From: Pseudomonas oleovorans subsp. oleovorans
GTDB lineage: Bacteria; Pseudomonadota; Gammaproteobacteria; Pseudomonadales; Pseudomonadaceae
Assembly (NCBI RefSeq): GCF_002197815.1
Contig: NZ_NIUB01000011.1
Location: 78,307 to 142,306, forward strand
DNA length: 64,000 bases
Direction: 5' to 3'
Shown: piece by piece, positions 1 to 9,233 of the stretch
Position numbering within the stretch: the stretch's first letter is position 1
Layout of the letters: the number at the start of each line of letters is the position of its first letter
The notes under the pieces: model-generated
What the model was told of the DNA's origin: nothing
Database searches by the model: none
Seen by the model: the letters and a program-made list of their open reading frames with translations, nothing else
Made by a program: the position numbers and the translations under genes

Positions 1-407
1 ACGCTGCCGGGGCTGAGCAGGCAGCGGAAGCCGCCGAACCAGGCGAGGCTGCGCAGGATGGTGCCGAGGTTGCCGGGGTCCTGGATCTCGTGCAGGTAGA
101 TGGCCTTGCCGGCCGGCGCCGACGGGTCGGAGCCAATCGCCGCCATCGGCACTACCGCGATGATCCCCTGGGGGGTCTTGGTGTCGGCGATCTGCGCCAT
201 CTGCCGGTCACTGATCAGGTGCGTCCTGAACGGGCTCTGCCAGTGCTCGTAGGCGGCCGTGACGTAGAGTTCGCTGCTTGCCAGCAGGGGCGCGTGCTGC
301 GCCGCTTTCTGCAGTTCCAGCACCAGGTGTTCGCCCTCGACGAGGAAGTGGCCGAATTGCTCCCGGTACTTTTTCTGCTGCAGTTTCTTAACGTCGTCGA
401 GTTTCAT
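1..407 (-). CDS. SpoU/TrmH-family RNA 2'-O-methyltransferase, partial (C-terminus off the window)
   Basis: Read on the minus strand from an ATG at 405-407, the frame is open to the window edge (135 codons). It starts MKLDDVKKLQQKKYREQFG and continues with FLVEGEHLVLE, the usual opening of the SpoU substrate-binding domain, then ends in LHEIQDPGNLGTILRSLAWF, the first conserved SpoU methylase motif (the DPxNxGxIxR block). The SAM-binding knot at the C-terminus lies outside the window. The family methylates ribose 2'-OH in rRNA or tRNA; the exact target cannot be told from this half. It is divergent from rlmE, about 200 bases away, so two RNA methylases sit back to back. I am sure of the family, not of the substrate. 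Confidence 0.85.
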   Translation of the reverse strand, partial: MKLDDVKKLQQKKYREQFGHFLVEGEHLVLELQKAAQHAPLLASSELYVTAAYEHWQSPFRTHLISDRQMAQIADTKTPQGIIAVVPMAAIGSDPSAPAGKAIYLHEIQDPGNLGTILRSLAWFGGFRCLLSPGS

Positions 408-609
408 GGAAGGCCTGGAAAGGGGCGTGAAAGCGGGGCTCCTCGCGGTAGCGAGGCCGCTGCGATTGTACCTGCCACCCGGCGGGCTGTCAGGCTGCAG
501 GGCCGGCCGGCGTGAGCCGGAGGGCTGCGATGGCTTATACTCGCGACAATTGTGCAGCCCGGGTCACCATGCCGGCGGGCTGCCTTCCTGGAATTGATCT
601 GGTTGAACG

Positions 610-1239
610 ATGAAACGCTCAAAAAGCAGCAGCCGCTGGCTGAACGAACATGTGAACGATCCCTACGTGAAGCAGGCGCAGAAGGACGGCTACCGCTCGC
701 GTGCCGCCTACAAGCTGATCGAGATCAACGAAAAGGACAAGCTGATTCGTCCCGGTATGCTGATGATGGACCTGGGCTCGGCCCCCGGTGGCTGGTCGCA
801 GATCGCCGGACGTATGGTGGGGGCCACCGGCCGGGTAATCGCCAGCGACATCCTGCCGATGGATTCGCTCGATAACGTCGACTTCATTCAGGGTGACTTC
901 ACCGACGACAAGGTGTTCCAGCAGATTCTCGATCTGCTCGATGGTCGTCGCCCGGATTTGATCGTCTCTGACATCGCCCCCAACATCAGCGGCGTCGGCG
1001 TGGCCGATCAGGCGGCGTCGATGTATCTGGTGGAGCTGGTGCTGGACATGGCCCGACAGGTGCTCAAGCCTGGCGGCAACTTCGTCGCCAAGGTGTTTCA
1101 GGGCGAGGGTTCGGATGAGTACCTGCGCGACGTCCGGCGTTCCTTCGAGAAGGTCATGGTGCGCAAGCCGGCAGCCTCGCGTCCGCGTTCGCGTGAGGTG
1201 TATTTCGTCGCCAAGGGCTTCAAGGGCGACGCTCAGTAG
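610..1239 (+). CDS. rlmE: 23S rRNA (uridine-2552-2'-O)-methyltransferase RlmE/FtsJ
   Basis: A 209-residue protein of the FtsJ family, which methylates U2552 in the A loop of 23S rRNA during late 50S assembly using SAM. The SAM pocket is visible as [11 protein letters not shown] (residues 54-64), and the K-D-K-E catalytic tetrad fits K35, D121 (SDIAPN), K161 (AKVFQGEG) and E196 (REVYFVA). Length is close to the E. coli enzyme (209). Usually rlmE is followed by ftsH, folP and glmM, with yhbY divergent; none of these is here, and the next gene is gbcA in convergent orientation. It is therefore a relocated or additional copy. The start ATG follows directly after a weak purine stretch; the next in-frame ATG is too far inside. 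Confidence 0.95.
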   Translation: MKRSKSSSRWLNEHVNDPYVKQAQKDGYRSRAAYKLIEINEKDKLIRPGMLMMDLGSAPGGWSQIAGRMVGATGRVIASDILPMDSLDNVDFIQGDFTDDKVFQQILDLLDGRRPDLIVSDIAPNISGVGVADQAASMYLVELVLDMARQVLKPGGNFVAKVFQGEGSDEYLRDVRRSFEKVMVRKPAASRPRSREVYFVAKGFKGDAQ

Positions 1240-1331
1240 GGATCAGTCTGCGCGCCCGCGCGGCGTTTGTGCTGAGCCAGTCAGCGCTCGGCGTTCTGTG
1301 ATGCGCTTGCTGCGGGGAGGCATACGGGGGA

Positions 1332-1359
1332 AGTGGCCGGCTTAATGAGGCCGGCCACT
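1332..1359. terminator. Hairpin between convergent rlmE and gbcA
   Basis: AGTGGCCGG (1332-1340) and CCGGCCACT (1351-1359) form a perfect 9-bp stem around a 10-base loop in the gap between two convergent genes. There is no clear T-run on either side, so a bidirectional terminator is likely but not proven. Confidence 0.45.
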
Positions 1360-1381
1360 GGCATGGCCCAGCGGGGCGGCG

Positions 1382-2668
1382 TCAGCCCTCTACCTGGCGC
1401 AGTTGCGCCGGGGTGTCGCCGAGGTTGTTGAGCATGCGCTCGCTGTACCAGTCGAGGAAGTTGATCACGCCGAACTCGTAGGTCTTGGAATACGGGCCCG
1501 GCTGGTAGGCGGTGGAGTTGATGCCGCGCTGGTTTTCCTCGCCGAGGCGTCGATCCTGGTCGTTGGTGGCGTCCCACACCTGGCGCAGGCGCGCCACGTC
1601 ATAGTCGACGCCTTCTACTGCATCCTTGTGCACCAGCCATTTGGTGATGACGATCGTCTCCTGGGCGCTGATCGGCCATACGGTGAAGTTGATCAGGTGA
1701 TCGCCCATGCAGTGGTTCCACGAATGCGGCAGGTGCAGGATGCGCATGGAGCCCAGGTCCGGGTCGGTGATGCGCCCCATCAGCTTGTTACAGCCTGGCT
1801 TGCCGTCCAGGGTCATGGAGACGGTGCCCTTGAGCAGCGGCATGCGCACGATGCGGTTGCGCAGACCGAAGCTGGCGTGGGCGTAGGGGATGTTGTCCTT
1901 GTCCCAGCGGCTGGTGCATTCGGCCACCTGATCCTTGAACGCCTGGCTGGCGCGCGGGTCGGTGACGTCATCCCATTCCAGCAGGGTGTTGAGCAGTTCC
2001 GGGTGCGAACCGTTGCAGTGGTAGCACTCGCGGTTGTTCTCGATCACCAGCTTCCAGTTGGCCTTCTCGTGCATGACGCTCTGCACCGCGACCTTGGTGT
2101 TCTCCATGTCGTACGGCTCCATGTAATGAGCCAGGGTGCTCAGGAACTCGTCGATGGCCGGCGGGTTGTCCGCCAGGCTGATGAAGATGAAGCCGCCAGC
2201 GGTCTTGCAGTTGACCGGTTTGAGGTTGTAGTCGGAGAGCTTGAAGCCTTCGCCCATCTCGGTGCCGGCGAACAACAGGCGACCATCGAGCTCATAAGTC
2301 CATTGGTGGTAGGGGCAGACCAGCTTGGCGACCTTGCCTTTGTCGGAGACGCACAGGCGCGAACCGCGATGGCGGCAGACGTTGTGGAAGGCATGGATCT
2401 GACCTTCGGCACCGCGGATGACGATGATCGGGTTGTCGCCGATCTGCAGGGTGAGGAAGTTGCCCTTGGTCGGGATTTCGCTGGTCATGCCGGCGATCAA
2501 CCATTCCTTGTGGAAGATCTCCTGCATGTCGACCTGGAACAGGCGCTCGTCGTTGTAGAACGGCTGCGGCAGCGAGAAGCTGTGGTCGCGTTCGTGCAGC
2601 ATCTGCGCGGTGGCCTTGCGGACGGGCTCCAGCGGGTCGCCCAGGCTCAGATTTTGGGTGCAGTCCAT
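1382..2668 (-). CDS. gbcA: Glycine betaine demethylase, Rieske oxygenase subunit GbcA
   Basis: A 428-residue Rieske non-heme iron oxygenase. The [2Fe-2S] ligands are C98-x-H100 (NVCRHRGS) and C118-x2-H121 (CPYHQWTY). The mononuclear iron site fits the ENNRECYHCNGSHPE stretch with H217 and H222. In pseudomonads GbcA, fed electrons by GbcB, oxidises one methyl group of glycine betaine to formaldehyde, leaving dimethylglycine. It is divergent from gbcB across 314 bases, the same arrangement as in P. aeruginosa, where the pair is activated by the AraC-type regulator GbdR. The dimethylglycine demethylase genes (dgcAB) and gbdR are not in this window. Confidence 0.96.
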   Translation of the reverse strand: MDCTQNLSLGDPLEPVRKATAQMLHERDHSFSLPQPFYNDERLFQVDMQEIFHKEWLIAGMTSEIPTKGNFLTLQIGDNPIIVIRGAEGQIHAFHNVCRHRGSRLCVSDKGKVAKLVCPYHQWTYELDGRLLFAGTEMGEGFKLSDYNLKPVNCKTAGGFIFISLADNPPAIDEFLSTLAHYMEPYDMENTKVAVQSVMHEKANWKLVIENNRECYHCNGSHPELLNTLLEWDDVTDPRASQAFKDQVAECTSRWDKDNIPYAHASFGLRNRIVRMPLLKGTVSMTLDGKPGCNKLMGRITDPDLGSMRILHLPHSWNHCMGDHLINFTVWPISAQETIVITKWLVHKDAVEGVDYDVARLRQVWDATNDQDRRLGEENQRGINSTAYQPGPYSKTYEFGVINFLDWYSERMLNNLGDTPAQLRQVEG

Positions 2669-2982
2669 GTTGGCTCCTCAGTGGCTGGCGCGTTATGCCT
2701 GCCGGAAAAAGTGGCTGATACGGTATGTGCCGCAAGGTGGTCGTTTATCACTGCCGCCTGCGATGGGCGTGCATGCGTGGTGAGGCGGAGTGTGGAGCCG
2801 AGCCAAGGCGAAACCTTATCCATGGGCGACATGGCCGGATGCGTTTCCGACGCGCTAGCCCCCGTGCTATCAGGCAGGTCGCGATAAGCATGTGGATGTC
2901 GCTGGTAGATAAATGACGGTGCTCGGCCTTTCGCACAATCCGCCGTATATAGGCCGATATCCGGCCGTGTGGAGAGCTGTTC
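2669..2982. promoter_or_regulatory. Divergent gbcA-gbcB control region
   Basis: This 314-base gap must hold both promoters of the divergent pair, known in P. aeruginosa to respond to GbdR with glycine betaine or dimethylglycine. I see TGCCGCAA at 2728-2735, resembling one arm (TGTCGCAA) of the palindrome upstream of glyA at 6273-6294, and a GGGCGACA stretch near 2822-2829 resembling the other arm. No consensus sigma-70 boxes stand out. Assigning these as regulator sites is inference. Confidence 0.5.
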
Positions 2983-4089
2983 ATGACCACCACCAACGCC
3001 TTCCTCAACCCGGTTACCACGCAGACCTGGACCAACGGCCGCCACCTGGTGCGTTGCGTCAAGGTGATCCAGGAAACCTGGGATGTGCGCACCTTCTGCT
3101 TCATGGCCGACCAGCCCGTGCTGTTCTTCTTCAAGCCCGGGCAGTTCGTCACCCTGGAGCTGGAGATCGATGGCCAGCCGATCATGCGCTCCTACACCAT
3201 TTCCAGCTCGCCTTCGGTGCCGTACAGCTTCTCCATCACCATCAAGCGGGTGCCGGGCGGCAAGGTCTCGAACTGGCTGCACGACAACTTCAAGGAAGGC
3301 GACGAGGTGCCAGTGCATGGGCCGGTGGGCCTGTTCAATGCCATCGATTTTCCCTCCGACAAGGTGCTGTTCCTCTCCGGTGGGGTCGGCATCACGCCGG
3401 TGATGTCGATGGCGCGCTGGTTCTACGACACCAATGCCAATGTCGACATGGTCTTCGTGCACAGCGCCCGTTCGCCGAAGGACATCATCTACCAGCGCGA
3501 GCTGGAGCACATGGCGGCGCGCATCAACAATTTCAGCCTGCACGTGATCTGCGAAAAGCATGGCCTGGGTGAGTCCTGGGCTGGCTATCGCGGTTACCTG
3601 AACAAGCCAATGCTGGAGCTGATGGCACCGGACTTCCTCGAACGCGAAATATTCTGCTGTGGCCCGACGCCCTACATGAGCGCGGTCAAGCGTCTGCTCG
3701 AGGCGGCGGGCTATGACATGAGCCGCTACCACGAGGAGGCCTTCGGCCCGACGCCACCGGAGATCCGCGCCGAGGTCAAGGAACTGGCCGCCGAAGCCGC
3801 CGAGGCGCCCGAGGTGCCGGTGGCCGAGCTCAATCAGGTGGAGTTCATCAGTACCGGCAAGAGCATCCGTGTGGTGCCTGGTGAAACCGTGCACGCCGCT
3901 GCGGCCAAGCTTGGCCTGCATATCCCTAAGGCCTGTGGCATGGGTATCTGCGGTACCTGCAAGGTGATGAAGACCGCCGGGGAAGTGGAAATGGAGCACA
4001 ACGGCGGCATCACCGACGAGGATGTGGCCGAGGGCTACATCCTGTCGTGTTGCAGCGTGCCGAAAGGGGATGTGGCGATCGACTATTGA
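2983..4089 (+). CDS. gbcB: Glycine betaine demethylase, flavin/ferredoxin reductase subunit GbcB
   Basis: A 368-residue hybrid reductase. The N-terminal two thirds is a ferredoxin-NADP reductase-type module: FAD-binding RSYTISSSPS near residues 68-77, a nucleotide-binding LFLSGGVGITPVMSM block, and the CCGPTPYMSAVK motif. A linker rich in Ala and Glu leads to a plant-type [2Fe-2S] domain with CGMGICGTCKVM and a later Cys in YILSCCSVP. It passes electrons from NAD(P)H to the Rieske centre of GbcA. It lies divergent to gbcA, with ltaE convergent downstream. Confidence 0.95.
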   Translation: MTTTNAFLNPVTTQTWTNGRHLVRCVKVIQETWDVRTFCFMADQPVLFFFKPGQFVTLELEIDGQPIMRSYTISSSPSVPYSFSITIKRVPGGKVSNWLHDNFKEGDEVPVHGPVGLFNAIDFPSDKVLFLSGGVGITPVMSMARWFYDTNANVDMVFVHSARSPKDIIYQRELEHMAARINNFSLHVICEKHGLGESWAGYRGYLNKPMLELMAPDFLEREIFCCGPTPYMSAVKRLLEAAGYDMSRYHEEAFGPTPPEIRAEVKELAAEAAEAPEVPVAELNQVEFISTGKSIRVVPGETVHAAAAKLGLHIPKACGMGICGTCKVMKTAGEVEMEHNGGITDEDVAEGYILSCCSVPKGDVAIDY

Positions 4090-4148
4090 TCGCCACCTTG
4101 GTTCTGGTCGCGGTTAAAGCCCCTCCCACAGGTGCGTCATGGCGTCAT

Positions 4149-5189
4149 TCAGGCGCTCATTACTTCACGGATATCCGCGGCCAACTGACGTACGCGGGCT
4201 TCGTCGGTATCCCAGCTGCACATGAAGCGCGCGCCGCCGGCGCCGATGAAGGTGTAGAAGCGCCAGCCACGGGCGGTGAGGGCGGCGATGGCCGGCTCCG
4301 ACAGTTGCAGGAACACGCCGTTGGCTTCCACCGGGAACATCAGGCTGACGCCGGGTACATCCGCCACCAGGTTGGCCAGCAACTGCGCGCAGCGGTTGGC
4401 GTGGTTGGCGTATTTCAGCCAGACATCGTTCTGCAGGATGCCGACCCAGGGCGCGGACAGGTAGCGCATCTTCGAGGCCAGTTGGCCGGCCTGCTTGCAG
4501 CGGTAGTCGAAGTCCTCGGCCAGATCCTTGTTGAAGAAGACGATGGCCTCACCGACGGCCATGCCGTTCTTGGTGCCGCCGAAACACAGCACGTCGACGC
4601 CGGCCTTCCAGGTCAGCTCTGCCGGGCTGCAGCCGAGGAAGGCGCAGGCGTTGGAGAAGCGTGCGCCGTCCATGTGCAGGTGCAGGCCCAGCTCCTCGCA
4701 GACCTGGCTGATGGCGCGGACTTCTTCCGGGCGATAGACAGTGCCTACTTCGGTGGCCTGGGTGAGGGTGACCACGCGCGGTTTCGGGTAGTGGATATCC
4801 TGACGCTTGCGAGCGATCTCGCGGATCGCTTGCGGGGTCAGCTTGCCGTTATCGGTCTTGGCCAGCAGCAGCTTGGAGCCGTTGGAGAAGAACTCCGGTG
4901 CGCCGCATTCGTCGGTTTCGACGTGGGCGGTCTCCGAGCAGATCACGCTGTGGTAGCTCTGGCACAGCGAGGCCAGGGCCAGGGAGTTGGCGGCGGTGCC
5001 GTTGAAGGCGAAGAACACCTCGCAGTCGGTCTCGAACAGGCGGCGGAAGTGATCGGCAGCGCGCGCCGTCCATTCGTCATCGCCGTAGGCGCGCTGGTGG
5101 CCCTGGTTGGCCTCGGCCATGGCGGCCCAAGCTTCGGGACAGATGCCGGAGTAGTTGTCGCTGGCGAATTGCTGGGCATTGTCGGGCAT
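4149..5189 (-). CDS. ltaE: Low-specificity L-threonine aldolase
   Basis: A 346-residue PLP enzyme of fold type I that splits L-threonine and L-allo-threonine to glycine and acetaldehyde. The PLP lysine is K207 in FGGTKNGMAVGEA, and HMDGARFSNA (residues 172-181) carries the conserved Asp and Arg that hold the cofactor. NGTAANSLAL is the phosphate-binding glycine region. Its place between gbcB and glyA fits glycine production or interconversion in the betaine/sarcosine block, as in P. aeruginosa. It is convergent with gbcB (59 bases apart), so it is transcribed separately from the sox operon. Confidence 0.95.
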   Translation of the reverse strand: MPDNAQQFASDNYSGICPEAWAAMAEANQGHQRAYGDDEWTARAADHFRRLFETDCEVFFAFNGTAANSLALASLCQSYHSVICSETAHVETDECGAPEFFSNGSKLLLAKTDNGKLTPQAIREIARKRQDIHYPKPRVVTLTQATEVGTVYRPEEVRAISQVCEELGLHLHMDGARFSNACAFLGCSPAELTWKAGVDVLCFGGTKNGMAVGEAIVFFNKDLAEDFDYRCKQAGQLASKMRYLSAPWVGILQNDVWLKYANHANRCAQLLANLVADVPGVSLMFPVEANGVFLQLSEPAIAALTARGWRFYTFIGAGGARFMCSWDTDEARVRQLAADIREVMSA

Positions 5190-5428
5190 TGGCGCGTTCC
5201 TTCTGAAAAACCTGCCGGCGGGTCTGCCGGGAAAGCCTCTACTTTAACCCTGCGGCTATCTGTCAGGCGTCCGTCGCCGCGACGAGTTGTTGCGCTGAAG
5301 CGTACTGCCGAGTCGGTTCGTGGCCAAACGTTCGGCTAGCAGATGGAACTTGAAGCTTGCTCTGGCGTTCACACTTACCAGAGGGCGGCAGTCGATCCGC
5401 TCTCCGCAATCAAGAGAAGGAGTTTCCC

Positions 5429-5728
5429 ATGACTTATCGTCACCTGCTCGCCCTTGCTCTGCCGCTGGCCGTGGCGCTGCCCGTTTCCGCCGCCGAGTGG
5501 TCGGATGATGCCAAGACCGAATTCGTTCAGCAGTGCATCGCTGGCGCACCGGCAGGCTACGAGGAGCCACAACTGCGTGCTTATTGCGACTGCGCTGCGA
5601 CCAGCGTCAGCAAGGAATTCAGCGAGGCCGAGTTGCAGGAAATGAGTCGCCAGTCTCCGCCTGACCCTACCATGCAGCAGCGCCTGGTGAATGCCTCCAG
5701 CAGTTGCGGAGAGAAACTCAAGCCATAA
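5429..5728 (+). CDS. Small secreted cysteine-containing protein, function unknown
   Basis: A 99-residue protein with a clear Sec signal peptide: MTYRHLLALALPLAVALPVSAA, cleavage likely after the AxA-like SAA. The mature part has four cysteines (QQCIAG, YCDCAA, SSCGEK), which could form two disulfides in the periplasm; the spacing resembles small four-Cys periplasmic proteins of proteobacteria. The start at 5429 is chosen because AGAGAAGGAG lies 8 bases ahead and the signal peptide begins there; an ATG 72 bases upstream would add a tail without a signal. Two overlapping open frames in the area are shadows. No function can be assigned. Confidence 0.8.
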   Translation: MTYRHLLALALPLAVALPVSAAEWSDDAKTEFVQQCIAGAPAGYEEPQLRAYCDCAATSVSKEFSEAELQEMSRQSPPDPTMQQRLVNASSSCGEKLKP

Positions 5729-6418
5729 GTGGCTGAGTAAATAACGTGCGCTTGTGCCGGAGCCCCGTGGGCTCTGGCCTGGCGCCGGATTTCCACAGGC
5801 AGTGCACAGTGGCGCCCACAGTATTTGTGCACAAGCCGCGTCTATCTATTTGATCCTGTTCGATTTTTAGCCGTCTCTCGGCAAGCCCCGGCTGCTCTGG
5901 CTTCGCGCCTGCGTCGAACAGCCTATGCACAGTTTCATCCACATCTTCTGTGCATATCCCCAACCGATCCCTGCCTCTCGCTCATGTCGCTGGTGGATAA
6001 GCCAGGGTGGCGGTGCGGGTGTATGGATATTGAGCGCAGCCCTGTATCGCAGTGAGTGCAAGGCCGGCAGCAATCTGCTGACAGCTTTTCCACAGGCTAG
6101 TCCACGGCTTCTGTGTATGGCTGATGTTGTTAACTGCTTGATATCGATCAGGAAATGACCTTTTTGCGGGAGCCCCTGCCATTCCTGGGGCGGGCGTTGT
6201 ATGCACGGTTTATCCACAGTTTGATCCCCGTGATTTGTGTGCAAACCAGCGGCGCACCCGCGACGCGCCTGATTGCGACAAGGCCATGTCGCAAACGAAT
6301 GCTCTCACGGCGTTGGCAGGCATTTGAGCGGGCAGGGGCGGCCCTACCATCGCTGCACAGGGCCTTGCCGGCCTGCCCGTCCAAGACCGCCGCCCACAGG
6401 CGCTGCAGGAGAGTTGAG
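5729..6418. other. Long noncoding leader region upstream of glyA with DnaA-box-like and TTGTGCACAA motifs
   Basis: Nearly 690 bases without a convincing gene. One perfect DnaA-box sequence TTATCCACA is at 6210-6218, and single-mismatch versions are at 5935-5943 (TCATCCACA), 5992-6000 (GGTGGATAA) and 6086-6094 (TTTTCCACA). The palindrome TTGTGCACAA is at 5825-5834, with GTGCAT/TGCACA variants through the region. A strong 8-bp inverted repeat is at 6273-6294. The sarcosine operon promoter should lie here. Several short open frames cross the region but lack family features or codon bias. Confidence 0.6.
6273..6294. promoter_or_regulatory. Inverted repeat TTGCGACA-N6-TGTCGCAA, candidate operator of the sox operon
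   Basis: A perfect 8-bp inverted repeat with a 6-base spacer (AGGCCA), 125 bases ahead of the glyA start. Such a site fits a dimeric regulator. In P. aeruginosa this operon responds to sarcosine through SouR and to GbdR; which protein would bind here is not known from the sequence. Confidence 0.45.
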
Positions 6419-7672
6419 ATGTTCAGCAAGCAGGATCAGATTCAGGGTTACGACGACGAGTTGCTCGCGGCGATCGATCAGGAAGAACGCCGTCAGGAAG
6501 AGCATATCGAGCTGATCGCCTCGGAGAACTACTGCAGTCAGCGGGTGATGGAAGCGCAGGGCAGCGGCCTGACCAACAAGTACGCCGAAGGTTATCCGGG
6601 CAAGCGTTATTACGGTGGCTGCGAGTATGTCGACAAGGTCGAGCAACTGGCCATCGACCGCGCCAAGGCGCTGTTCGGCGCCGATTACGCCAACGTTCAG
6701 CCGCACTCCGGTTCCTCGGCCAACAGCGCCGTGTACCTGGCGTTGCTCAATGCCGGCGACACTATCCTCGGCATGAGCCTGGCCCACGGCGGCCACCTGA
6801 CTCACGGCGCCAAGGTGTCGTCCTCGGGCAAACTCTACAACGCCGTGCAGTACGGCCTGGACACCGCTACCGGGCTGATCGACTACGACGAGGTCGAGCG
6901 CCTGGCCGTGGAGCACAAGCCGAAGATCATCGTCGCCGGGTTTTCCGCCTACTCCAAGACCCTGGATTTCCCGCGCTTTCGCGCCATCGCCGACAAGGTC
7001 GGTGCGCTGCTGTTCGTCGACATGGCCCACGTCGCTGGCCTGGTCGCCGCCGGTCTGTACCCGAACCCGATTCCCTTCGCCGATGTGGTCACTACCACCA
7101 CCCACAAGACTCTGCGTGGCCCGCGTGGCGGCCTGATCCTGGCCAAGGCCAACGAAGAGATCGAGAAGAAGCTCAACTCCGCCGTATTCCCCGGTGCCCA
7201 GGGCGGCCCGCTGATGCACGTCATCGCCGCCAAGGCCGTGTGCTTCAAGGAGGCCATGGAGCCGGAGTTCAAGGCCTACCAGCAGCAGGTGATCGACAAC
7301 GCCCAGGCCATGGCCAAGGTCTTTATCGAGCGCGGCTACGAGGTGGTCTCCGGTGGCACCGACAACCATCTGTTCCTGCTCAGCCTGATCAAGCAAGGGC
7401 TGACCGGTAAGGAGGCTGACGCCGCCCTTGGCCGCGCTGGCATCACCGTGAACAAGAACGCCGTACCGAACGACCCACAGTCGCCGTTTGTCACGTCGGG
7501 CATCCGTATCGGCACGCCGGCGGTGACCACCCGTGGCTTCAAGGTCGCCCAGTGCCAGGCGCTGGCCGGCTGGATCTGCGACATCCTCGATCACCTCGGC
7601 GATGCCGATGTCGAGGCGCAGGTGGCCAAGCTGGTCGCCGGGCTGTGCGCGGACTACCCCGTATACCGCTAA
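6419..7672 (+). CDS. glyA: Serine hydroxymethyltransferase (sarcosine-operon copy)
   Basis: A 417-residue PLP enzyme that moves the C1 unit of 5,10-methylene-tetrahydrofolate to glycine, giving serine. The PLP lysine is K230 in [25 protein letters not shown] and [15 protein letters not shown] are family hallmarks at the N-terminus. The start at 6419 gives the standard MFSKQDQ opening; the longer upstream frame adds unrelated residues. AGGAGAG sits 6 bases before it. As first gene of the block glyA-soxBDAG-purU-fdhA it consumes the glycine and methylene-THF made by sarcosine oxidase. This is the glyA1-type locus of pseudomonads; another glyA is expected elsewhere. Confidence 0.96.
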   Translation: MFSKQDQIQGYDDELLAAIDQEERRQEEHIELIASENYCSQRVMEAQGSGLTNKYAEGYPGKRYYGGCEYVDKVEQLAIDRAKALFGADYANVQPHSGSSANSAVYLALLNAGDTILGMSLAHGGHLTHGAKVSSSGKLYNAVQYGLDTATGLIDYDEVERLAVEHKPKIIVAGFSAYSKTLDFPRFRAIADKVGALLFVDMAHVAGLVAAGLYPNPIPFADVVTTTTHKTLRGPRGGLILAKANEEIEKKLNSAVFPGAQGGPLMHVIAAKAVCFKEAMEPEFKAYQQQVIDNAQAMAKVFIERGYEVVSGGTDNHLFLLSLIKQGLTGKEADAALGRAGITVNKNAVPNDPQSPFVTSGIRIGTPAVTTRGFKVAQCQALAGWICDILDHLGDADVEAQVAKLVAGLCADYPVYR

Positions 7673-7687
7673 AGCCTTCTGCTCTGT

Positions 7688-7757
7688 TGTAGGAGCCAGC
7701 TTGCTGGCGATCCAGCCGAGCTCGTTGTAATGGATCGCCAGCAAGCTGGCTCCTACA
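7688..7757. repeat. REP pair (REPIN) between glyA and soxB
   Basis: TGTAGGAGCCAGCTTGCTGG... and its near-perfect inverse ...CCAGCAAGCTGGCTCCTACA face each other over a short spacer, able to form one long hairpin. The same family recurs at 16053-16115 and 33137-33199. Confidence 0.85.
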
Positions 7758-7794
7758 GGTTAGGCGTTCGAGAACAGATTCAAGGAGCATCTCC

Positions 7795-9045
7795 ATGCAA
7801 CGTTATTCCGGCTTCGGCCTGTTCAAGCACTCGTTCAGCCACCATGAGAACTGGCAGCGCATGTGGCGTAACCCGACGCCCAAGCCGGTGTACGACGTGG
7901 TCATCGTCGGCGGTGGCGGCCACGGCCTGGCCACGGCCTATTACCTGGCCAAGGAATTCGGCGTGAAGAACGTCGCAGTGGTGGAGAAGGGCTGGCTCGG
8001 CGGCGGCAACACCGCGCGCAACACCACCATCGTGCGTTCCAACTACCTGTGGGACGAGTCCGCGCAGCTCTACGAACACGCGATGAAGTTGTGGGAAGGG
8101 CTGTCGCAGGACATCAACTACAACGTCATGTTCTCCCAGCGCGGTGTCTACAACCTCTGCCACACCCTGCAGGACATGCGTGACGCCGAGCGCCGCGTCA
8201 GCGCCAACCGCCTCAATGGCGTGGATGGTGAACTGCTGGATGCCAAGCAGGTCGAGGCGGAGATTCCCTACCTCGACTGCAGCAAGAACACCCGTTACCC
8301 GGTGATGGGTTCCACCGTACAGCGTCGCGGTGGCGTCGCCCGTCACGACGCCGTGGCCTGGGGCTACGCACGTGCCGCCGATGCCTTGGGCGTCGATCTG
8401 ATCCAGAACACCGAGGTGATCGGTTTCCGCAAGCAGAACGGTGCGGTGATCGGCGTGGAGACCAACAAGGGTTTCATCGGCGCCAAGCGCGTCGGTGTGG
8501 TCACTGCCGGTAATTCCGGGCACATGGCGGGGCTCGCCGGCTTCCGTCTGCCGCTGGAATCGCACCCGCTGCAAGCGCTGGTGTCCGAGCCGATCAAGCC
8601 GATCATCGACAGCGTGATCATGTCCAACGCCGTGCATGGCTACATCAGCCAGTCGGACAAGGGCGATCTGGTCATCGGTGCCGGCATCGACGGCTACAAC
8701 GGCTACGGCCAGCGCGGCTCCTACCACACTATCGAGCACACCCTGCAGGCCATCGTCGAGATGTTCCCGGTGCTCTCGCGCGTGCGCATGAATCGCCAGT
8801 GGGGCGGCATCGTCGATACCAGCCCCGATGCCTGCCCGATCATCTCCAAGACCCCGGTGGACAACCTGTTCTTCAACTGCGGTTGGGGCACTGGTGGCTT
8901 CAAGGCCACGCCGGGTTCGGGCCACGTGTTCGCCGCCAGCCTGGCCAAGGGTGAGATGCACCCGCTGGCCAAACCGTTCTCCATCGACCGTTTTCACACC
9001 GGCGCACTGATCGACGAGCACGGCGCCGCTGCGGTGGCTCACTAA
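7795..9045 (+). CDS. soxB: Sarcosine oxidase beta subunit SoxB
   Basis: A 416-residue flavoprotein. An FAD-binding Rossmann motif [18 protein letters not shown] lies at residues 35-52. H184 in [16 protein letters not shown] matches the histidine that binds FMN covalently in heterotetrameric sarcosine oxidases. Together with SoxA, SoxD and SoxG it oxidises sarcosine to glycine, producing H2O2 and 5,10-methylene-THF when folate is present. CAAGGAGC lies 8 bases before the ATG. It follows glyA across a REP pair and precedes soxD by 188 bases that hold a second type of repeat. Confidence 0.96.
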   Translation: MQRYSGFGLFKHSFSHHENWQRMWRNPTPKPVYDVVIVGGGGHGLATAYYLAKEFGVKNVAVVEKGWLGGGNTARNTTIVRSNYLWDESAQLYEHAMKLWEGLSQDINYNVMFSQRGVYNLCHTLQDMRDAERRVSANRLNGVDGELLDAKQVEAEIPYLDCSKNTRYPVMGSTVQRRGGVARHDAVAWGYARAADALGVDLIQNTEVIGFRKQNGAVIGVETNKGFIGAKRVGVVTAGNSGHMAGLAGFRLPLESHPLQALVSEPIKPIIDSVIMSNAVHGYISQSDKGDLVIGAGIDGYNGYGQRGSYHTIEHTLQAIVEMFPVLSRVRMNRQWGGIVDTSPDACPIISKTPVDNLFFNCGWGTGGFKATPGSGHVFAASLAKGEMHPLAKPFSIDRFHTGALIDEHGAAAVAH

Positions 9046-9070
9046 AAGCGCGCGTAGCGCAAAGCTGATG

Positions 9071-9179
9071 ACCCTCTCCCGCTTGCGGGAGAGGGTGGCC
9101 CGCAGGGCCGGGAGAGGGTAGCGCGGCCAACACCGAATGCCCTCTCCCCCGACCCCTCTCCCACAAGTGGGAGAGGGGA
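9071..9179. repeat. CCCTCTCCC/GGGAGAGGG repeat cluster between soxB and soxD
   Basis: Two inverted units: ACCCTCTCCCGCTTGCGGGA with GAGAGGG beyond it, and CCCCTCTCCCACAAGTGGGA with GAGAGGGG beyond it, joined by further CCCTCTCCC words. The same family lies at 13351-13449 in the soxG-purU gap. Confidence 0.8.
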
Positions 9180-9233
9180 GACAAGATAAACCCCGTTGGC
9201 ATCTGCGAGCGGGGAGTGTTTCAGGAGGCCAAC

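Noticed and set aside
1403..2887. Long plus-strand open frame opposite gbcA
   Set aside because: A mirror frame of gbcA produced by high GC; its protein has no family pattern.
5825..6218. Plasmid or chromosomal replication origin
   Set aside because: DnaA-like boxes are present, but there is no AT-rich unwinding region, no dnaA/dnaN neighbour and no iteron array.
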